Below are positions 4,997 through 9,097 of a stretch of 9,097 nt of DNA, in pieces; the first letter of the stretch is position 1, and the number at the start of each line of letters is the position of its first letter. The stretch covers positions 1 to 9,097 of the forward strand of contig PKXI01000163.1 in the NCBI GenBank assembly GCA_003133425.1, in the 5' to 3' direction. The stretch comes from Acidobacteriaceae bacterium. Its GTDB lineage: Bacteria > Acidobacteriota > Terriglobia > Terriglobales > Acidobacteriaceae. The notes beneath the pieces are model-generated. The model ran no database searches and was not told where the DNA came from. It saw only the letters and a list, made by a program, of their open reading frames with translations. Made by a program: the position numbers and the translations under genes.

Positions 4997-6130
4997 CTAC
5001 CGAAGCGCCGACCAGATGACGAGGTTGAGGCCGATCATCAGGACAGCGGATGCGGGAATGAGGAGCAACGCTTTCTTGAGGCGCAGCGGGTCACCGCCGG
5101 CTATGGCGCCGATGAGGCGGGAGCTAACGGCGAGGCCGGCCCATCCGCAGGTGATGACAAAGCCGATGGCCGTGCCGGTCATGCGCGGGAAGGCGGTGCC
5201 GGCGATGGCCAGAGTTGTTGGAAAGACGGGGGCCATGGAGAGGCCGGCGATGAAGACCAGGGCTGCTGCGGCGACGGGCTTGACGGTGCGCAGCATAAGG
5301 AAGGTGGTAATGGCCATGGCGATGGAGGCGGCCAGGAGGACTTGGATTGCGGGGACACTGATGAGGATGGGTGAGACGCCGACGCGGCCGACGAGGAGGC
5401 CGAGAGCGAATCCGAGGGAGAGGATGTTGAGGGCGCGTGACTCGGGAATACCCTGGGCGATGAGGTGGCGCGGAAGCCAGTTCCACACGCCGACTTCGCA
5501 GGAGACGTAGAGAAAGAGGAAGGCTCCGAGAAGGAAGAGCAGGGGGCGGCCGAGGACAGGGCCGGCGTCGGCCAGGACAAAGCCCGCGCCTGCCGTGGGT
5601 GCGGGCATGCTGGTGGCCACCTGAACCATGAGCGTGATGACCGTAAGCGAAGCCACGGTGTAGCAGAGGCGCAGCCAGTTCCGCTTGAAGATGTTGGCGG
5701 AGATGAAGGGTGTGGCGAGCCCGCCGAGGCCAAAGAAGAGATTGACGAGGTTGAGCGCGGTGGCGCGGTGGTCCGGGCTGACGGCGCTGACCAGCGCGTT
5801 GGCGCCGGTGACGACAATGCCGCCGCCGATGCCGAGCAGGAACAGCAAAAGGACGATGCTGCGGAAGCCTTTGGAACGCGGCAGGGCGAAGAGGGCGACG
5901 ACGATAAAGGCCAGACCGAGAATGAGGCCGATCTTGTCGCCTTCCGAATCGAGCAGTGGGCCGACGCCGACGGAGGCGATGATGAGGCCGAGCGCCTGGG
6001 AGAAGGCGATGGTGCCGTTCTGGGCGGGGGTGAGGCGGAAACGGTCAGACAGGTCGGGGAGGATGGTGCCCAGCATGGCGGCGATCATTCCGTATACGAA
6101 GATGGCGAGGATGGCGGCAAAGATCAACAC
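4997..6130 (-). CDS. Major facilitator superfamily transporter
   Basis: This 377-residue, very hydrophobic protein has about 11-12 predicted membrane helices and is an inner-membrane secondary carrier. The loop after the second helix, GPLLDSEGDKIG (57-68, with D61), is a variant of MFS motif A (GxLaDrxGrk). The region around ILPDLSDRFRLTPAQNGTIAFSQALGLI looks like the N-terminal half of FucP-like and related carriers, but substrate cannot be read from the sequence. It is slightly shorter than the usual 400 residues yet appears complete. The start is GTG at 6130: AAAGGA (6141-6146) lies 10 bases upstream, and an in-frame TGA (6146-6148) blocks any longer form. The next codon, TTG, is the only close alternative. 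It is transcribed away from the permease gene, with a shared dyad-symmetric control region at 6189-6218 about 60 bases upstream. Confidence 0.92.
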   Translation of the reverse strand: MLIFAAILAIFVYGMIAAMLGTILPDLSDRFRLTPAQNGTIAFSQALGLIIASVGVGPLLDSEGDKIGLILGLAFIVVALFALPRSKGFRSIVLLLFLLGIGGGIVVTGANALVSAVSPDHRATALNLVNLFFGLGGLATPFISANIFKRNWLRLCYTVASLTVITLMVQVATSMPAPTAGAGFVLADAGPVLGRPLLFLLGAFLFLYVSCEVGVWNWLPRHLIAQGIPESRALNILSLGFALGLLVGRVGVSPILISVPAIQVLLAASIAMAITTFLMLRTVKPVAAAALVFIAGLSMAPVFPTTLAIAGTAFPRMTGTAIGFVITCGWAGLAVSSRLIGAIAGGDPLRLKKALLLIPASAVLMIGLNLVIWSALR

Positions 6131-6188
6131 GCGGGAGGGTTCCTTTCAGGAAGCGGGTTCGGAAGGCCTCGAAGATGGCGGCATTACT

Positions 6189-6218
6189 TTTACAGTATGG
6201 ACGCGTCCGAATTGTAAT
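6189..6218. promoter_or_regulatory. Divergent promoter/operator candidate with dyad symmetry
   Basis: On the plus strand TTTACA (6189-6194) and TGTAAT (6213-6218) are separated by 18 bases, each matching the sigma-70 hexamers at 5 of 6 positions. On the minus strand a weaker pair (TTACAA, 17 bases, TGTAAA) overlaps it and would start transcription about 50 bases before the MFS start. In the spacer lies the perfect palindrome GGACGCGTCC (6199-6208), flanked symmetrically at 4 bases by TTACA and TGTAA, all centred at 6203.5. A second, off-centre inverted repeat, GGCATTAC/GTAATGCC (6180-6187, 6214-6221), overlaps it. This layout suits a dimeric regulator controlling both genes; the regulator is not in the window. 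Functional role is inference. Confidence 0.45.
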
Positions 6219-6305
6219 GCCCGGCGGGGAGGATGGGCCAGCCGGGGGCTTGAATGCAGCGGGTCAGCGGGGGAAAGTGCGTAAACTTGAAAAGCATTCC
6301 CTCGG

Positions 6306-6360
6306 GGGCTAAAGCCCGCGTCGGTTTTTGTTTGATTTATGTACGGGCTAAAGCCCGTAC
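6306..6360. repeat. Paired GGGCTAAAGCCC palindromes
   Basis: Two palindromes share the core GGGCT-AA-AGCCC. The first (6306-6317) has a 5-bp stem; the second (6341-6360) has a perfect 9-bp stem beginning GTACGGGCT. They are separated by 23 bases rich in T. The pair lies 75 bases before the permease start, so it would be in the leader RNA if transcription begins near 6225. Two-palindrome units with a T-rich spacer resemble the short intergenic repeats I associate with acidobacterial genomes, which is recall rather than a search. With only one unit here, dispersal cannot be shown from this window. Confidence 0.6.
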
Positions 6361-6435
6361 CCTCCAAAGAATTCAAGATGCGTGGGCCGGAAGATTCCAC
6401 GATGGATTGAATAAATCGGGATGCGGAGTTGATTG

Positions 6436-8889
6436 ATGGGTAACTTGTGGAATGACGTGAAGCATGCGCTGCACATGTTCATCAAGAGTCCGGGGTTTAC
6501 GGTGGCGGCGGTGGCGGCGCTGGCGCTGGGGATCGGGGCCAACACGGCGATCTTCACGGTGGTGAATGCGGTGTTGCTGAAGCCGCTCGAGTATCCTGAC
6601 GCGGACCGGATTGTCGCGGTGCTGCAGACGACTCCGCGCGGAAACTCGACGATTACATCGATTCCGAAGTTCCATGAGTATGAGAAGCAGACGAGCATCT
6701 TCAAGGATGTGGCCGCGTACGACTTTGGCGGTCCGGGGTTCAACGTCACGAGCGGACGGCCGGAGCAGGTGCACGGGATCCACGTGACAGAGGCGTATTT
6801 CCGCGTATTCGGCGCGCCGGTGATGCTGGGGCGAACGTTTACTCAGCAGGAGGACTTGCCCAACGGCGGCAAGGTCGTGGTGCTGAGTTACGGGTTTTGG
6901 CAGCGCAAGTTCGGCGGCAATCCAAACGTGATTGGAAGCGCGCTGCCTATGGGCAATGAACCGTACACGATTGTTGGCGTGCTGGGGCGGGATTTCCATA
7001 CCGATCCGCAAGTGGACATCTGGCTGCCGTTCCAGTTTGCGCCGGTGAGCACCAATCACGGGCACTTCTTTCTGACCGCGGCAATGCTCAAGCCGGGCGT
7101 AACGATGGAGCAGGCCAACGCGCAGATGAAGCTGGCGGGGGCGGAATATAACCGCGAGTATCCGGAATCAAATCCGCAAATGAGTTTTGGGGTGCAGCCG
7201 TTGCGGGACTCGATTGTGGGCGATGTGCGGCAACTGCTGTTGGTTCTGCTGGGCGCAGTGGGCATGGTGCTGCTGATTGCGTGCGCGAACGTGGCCAATC
7301 TGCTGCTGGTGCGGGCGACGGGACGCAAGCGCGAGTTCGCGATTCGTGCAGCGCTGGGGGCGAGCCGCGCGCGAATCGTGCGGCAGTTGCTTACCGAGAG
7401 CGTGCTGTTGGCGGTGACGGGCGGAGCGGCGGGGCTGGCGCTGGGATTCGCGGGCGGGCGGGCGCTTTTGGCGGCGAGTCCGCCGGGTTTGCCGCGCATT
7501 GGCGAAAAGGGCGCGGCGGTGGGCATGGACTGGCGGGTGCTGGGATTCACGCTGGGCGTGTCGGTGCTGACGGGGATTGTGTTTGGGCTGTTCCCGGCGC
7601 TGAGCGCTTCACGGGCGGACCTGAACTCCACGCTGAAGGAGAGCAGTAACCGTTCGGGAACGGGATTCCGGCAAAGCAACGCGCGGTCGCTGCTGGTGGT
7701 AAGCGAGGTTTCGCTGGCACTGGTGCTGCTGGTGGGCTCGGCGCTGCTGATCAGGACGTTTGTGGCGCTGCGTGGCGTTGATCCAGGATTCAATCCGCAC
7801 AACGTGCTGACGATGGATATGTCGTTGACCGGCGACCGCTACCAGAAGGCGGCGGGCGTGGCGCAACTGGGGCACGACGGGTTGGAGAGACTGAAGGCGA
7901 TTCCCGGCGTGGAGGACGCGACGTTTACGTGTTGCCTGCCGCTCGCTGGGCAGTTCGGATTGCCGTTCACGATTGTGGGCAGGCCGGTGGAGAACCAGCG
8001 CGACACGCCGGGCGCGGGATGGATGAGCACGGCACCGGGGTATTACAACACGTTCAAGATTCCGATTCTGCGCGGGCGGGATTTTACGGACCAGGACACC
8101 GCGAGCTCGACGCCGGTGGCGCTGATCAACGAGGCATTGGCGAAGCAGTTCTGGCCGAAGCAGAATCCCGTGGGTCAGCAGATCGTCATCGGCCATGGAG
8201 TGGGACCGGAGTTTGAAGAGCCTGCGCGCGTGATTATCGGCGTTGTGGGCGATACACACGAAGGCGGCCTGGGACGCGAACCGGGCCGGATGATGATTGT
8301 GCCGCAGACACAGGTGACCGACGGAATGACGGCGCTGAATGCGCGCATTGTTCCGATGCGGTGGGCGGTGCGCACAAGAGGTGATCCGCGGCAGGCGATT
8401 GCGGCGGTGACGGAACAGTTGCGGGTGGCCAGCGGCGGGTTCGCAGTGACGCAGGTGCGGACGATGGACGAGATGGTTTCGACGTTGACGGCACGGCAAA
8501 GTTTTAACATGATGCTGCTGACCATCTTCGGCGGAATAGCGCTGGTGCTCGCAGCCATAGGAATTTACGGGCTGATGGCTTACTCGGTAGCGCAGCGCAC
8601 GCAGGAGATGGGCATTCGCATGGCGCTGGGAGCGGACCGCGCGACGATTCGAAAACTCATAGTGCTGCACGGAATGAGGCTGGCCCTGGCTGGAGTGGTG
8701 TTGGGCATTGGCGCGGCGTTTGGACTGACGCGGCTGATGGCGAGTTTGCTGTTCGGAGTGAAGACGTGGGACCCGGCGGTGTTTGTGACGGTGCCGCTGA
8801 TTCTTAGTGCCGTGGCGCTGCTGGCGGTTTGGCTGCCGGCTACGCGGGCTTCGCGGCTGGATCCGATGCAGGCTCTGCGAGTGGAGTAA
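6436..8889 (+). CDS. ADOP-family MacB/FtsX-type ABC permease without ATPase
   Basis: This 817-residue inner-membrane protein has two fused MacB/FtsX permease halves. The N-terminus (KHALHMFIKSPGFT) leads into a first helix (about 21-43) and the signature ALGIGANTAIFTVVNAVLLKPLEYPD. A periplasmic MacB-type core domain follows (about 50-260), then FtsX domain 1 with three helices (about 266-396), a linker helix (about 415-445), a second periplasmic domain (about 450-685) and FtsX domain 2 (about 688-810), ending PATRASRLDPMQALRVE. About eight helices, no Walker motifs and the duplicated layout match the acidobacterial duplicated orphan permease (ADOP) family. MacB relatives work in efflux or in signalling across the envelope; the substrate here is unknown. 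ATG at 6436 is chosen over TTG at 6433 because GGAG (6425-6428) is 7 bases upstream. No ATPase gene or PadR-type regulator is adjacent in the window. Confidence 0.95.
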   Translation: MGNLWNDVKHALHMFIKSPGFTVAAVAALALGIGANTAIFTVVNAVLLKPLEYPDADRIVAVLQTTPRGNSTITSIPKFHEYEKQTSIFKDVAAYDFGGPGFNVTSGRPEQVHGIHVTEAYFRVFGAPVMLGRTFTQQEDLPNGGKVVVLSYGFWQRKFGGNPNVIGSALPMGNEPYTIVGVLGRDFHTDPQVDIWLPFQFAPVSTNHGHFFLTAAMLKPGVTMEQANAQMKLAGAEYNREYPESNPQMSFGVQPLRDSIVGDVRQLLLVLLGAVGMVLLIACANVANLLLVRATGRKREFAIRAALGASRARIVRQLLTESVLLAVTGGAAGLALGFAGGRALLAASPPGLPRIGEKGAAVGMDWRVLGFTLGVSVLTGIVFGLFPALSASRADLNSTLKESSNRSGTGFRQSNARSLLVVSEVSLALVLLVGSALLIRTFVALRGVDPGFNPHNVLTMDMSLTGDRYQKAAGVAQLGHDGLERLKAIPGVEDATFTCCLPLAGQFGLPFTIVGRPVENQRDTPGAGWMSTAPGYYNTFKIPILRGRDFTDQDTASSTPVALINEALAKQFWPKQNPVGQQIVIGHGVGPEFEEPARVIIGVVGDTHEGGLGREPGRMMIVPQTQVTDGMTALNARIVPMRWAVRTRGDPRQAIAAVTEQLRVASGGFAVTQVRTMDEMVSTLTARQSFNMMLLTIFGGIALVLAAIGIYGLMAYSVAQRTQEMGIRMALGADRATIRKLIVLHGMRLALAGVVLGIGAAFGLTRLMASLLFGVKTWDPAVFVTVPLILSAVALLAVWLPATRASRLDPMQALRVE

Positions 8890-8939
8890 GGGGCGCGGAC
8901 TTATACCCCTTCACGCCGGTCCAGTAGACTGGGAGGGCG

Positions 8940-9097
8940 ATGAATAGGGTGCAAGGAATTGTGCGGTTCACGGCGGTGGCCAGGGCGGGGGCTGGGCTGG
9001 CTTTAGGGCTGGTCTTAAGTGGTTGCGGGATGCCGGGTGCGCCGTTGCCGCCTTCGCTCAATCTGCCTGACCCGGTTACGAATCTTGTAGCCACTCG
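8940..9097 (+). CDS. Lipoprotein, N-terminal part only (runs off window)
   Basis: The first 52 codons are present and the frame is open at the window edge. A basic N-terminus and hydrophobic stretch (GLALGLVL) lead to lipobox LSGC with the lipidated cysteine at C29. A proline-rich start to the mature protein follows (GMPGAPLPPSLNLPDPVTNLVATR). The ending resembles the linker before a fibronectin type III-like domain, but that domain would lie outside the window, so this is a guess. GGGAGGG (8931-8937) precedes the ATG at only about 2-3 bases. GTG at 8961 behind AAGGA (8953-8957) would give a shorter signal peptide (C22) and is a fair alternative. It lies 50 bases after the permease stop with no hairpin between, so co-transcription is likely. 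Confidence 0.75.
   Translation, partial: MNRVQGIVRFTAVARAGAGLALGLVLSGCGMPGAPLPPSLNLPDPVTNLVAT

Larger units (their letters stand above)
6131..6435. other. Divergent intergenic region, no gene
   Basis: These 305 bases separate the MFS and permease genes and contain no convincing coding frame. In order they hold the MFS ribosome site (6141-6146), the dyad-symmetric promoter/operator candidate (6189-6218), a 6-bp CCCGGC/GCCGGG stem with a 15-nt loop (6220-6246), the paired GGGCTAAAGCCC palindromes (6306-6360) and the permease ribosome site GGAG (6425-6428). Confidence 0.65.

Noticed and set aside
5465..6217. Plus-strand frame of 250 codons rich in Glu, Asp and Gly
   Set aside because: Antisense to the MFS gene; acidic composition is the mirror of hydrophobic codons on the opposite strand.
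7609..8670. Minus-strand open frame of 353 codons
   Set aside because: Antisense to the permease, Arg/His/Gln-rich, no motifs.

Overview
The window looks like chromosomal DNA of a GC-rich acidobacterium (Acidobacteriota, probably Terriglobia). The strongest clue is an approximately 817-residue MacB/FtsX-type permease (6436-8889). It has duplicated permease halves and no ATPase, which is the architecture of the acidobacterial duplicated orphan permease (ADOP) family. Frequent GTG/TTG starts and intergenic hairpin repeats fit this but do not prove it. No rRNA, tRNA or CRISPR array is seen.

Layout. (1) 101-1276 (+): a PLP-dependent class I/II aminotransferase. (2) 1276-1912: a truncated copy of a hairpin-rich repeat that abuts the aminotransferase stop codon, a strong GC hairpin, and a doubtful small Lys/Glu-rich reading frame on the minus strand. 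(3) 1913-2632 (-): mtgA, a monofunctional peptidoglycan glycosyltransferase. (4) 2633-3135: a full-length MITE-like element (2686-2912) with 17-bp terminal inverted repeats and an imperfect target duplication, then the leader of the next gene. (5) 3136-3663 (+): a small lipoprotein of unknown function that starts with TTG. (6) 3664-4003: no gene; several hairpins, including a perfect 16-bp stem. (7) 4004-4831 (-): a single-pass membrane protein with a long coiled coil, function unknown. (8) 4997-6130 (-): an MFS transporter. (9) 6131-6435: a divergent intergenic region with a symmetric promoter/operator candidate and a pair of GGGCTAAAGCCC palindromes. (10) 6436-8889 (+): the ADOP-type permease. 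(11) 8940 to the window end (+): the start of a second lipoprotein.

There is no obvious single pathway. The common theme is the cell envelope: peptidoglycan synthesis, two lipoproteins, a coiled-coil membrane protein, an MFS carrier and an export-type permease. No clear new defence or mobile system was found. The most notable non-coding structures are the MITE-like element with its truncated sibling on the far side of mtgA, the dyad between the MFS and permease genes, and the paired palindromes in the permease leader. All functional assignments rest on reading motifs by eye; no database search was run.
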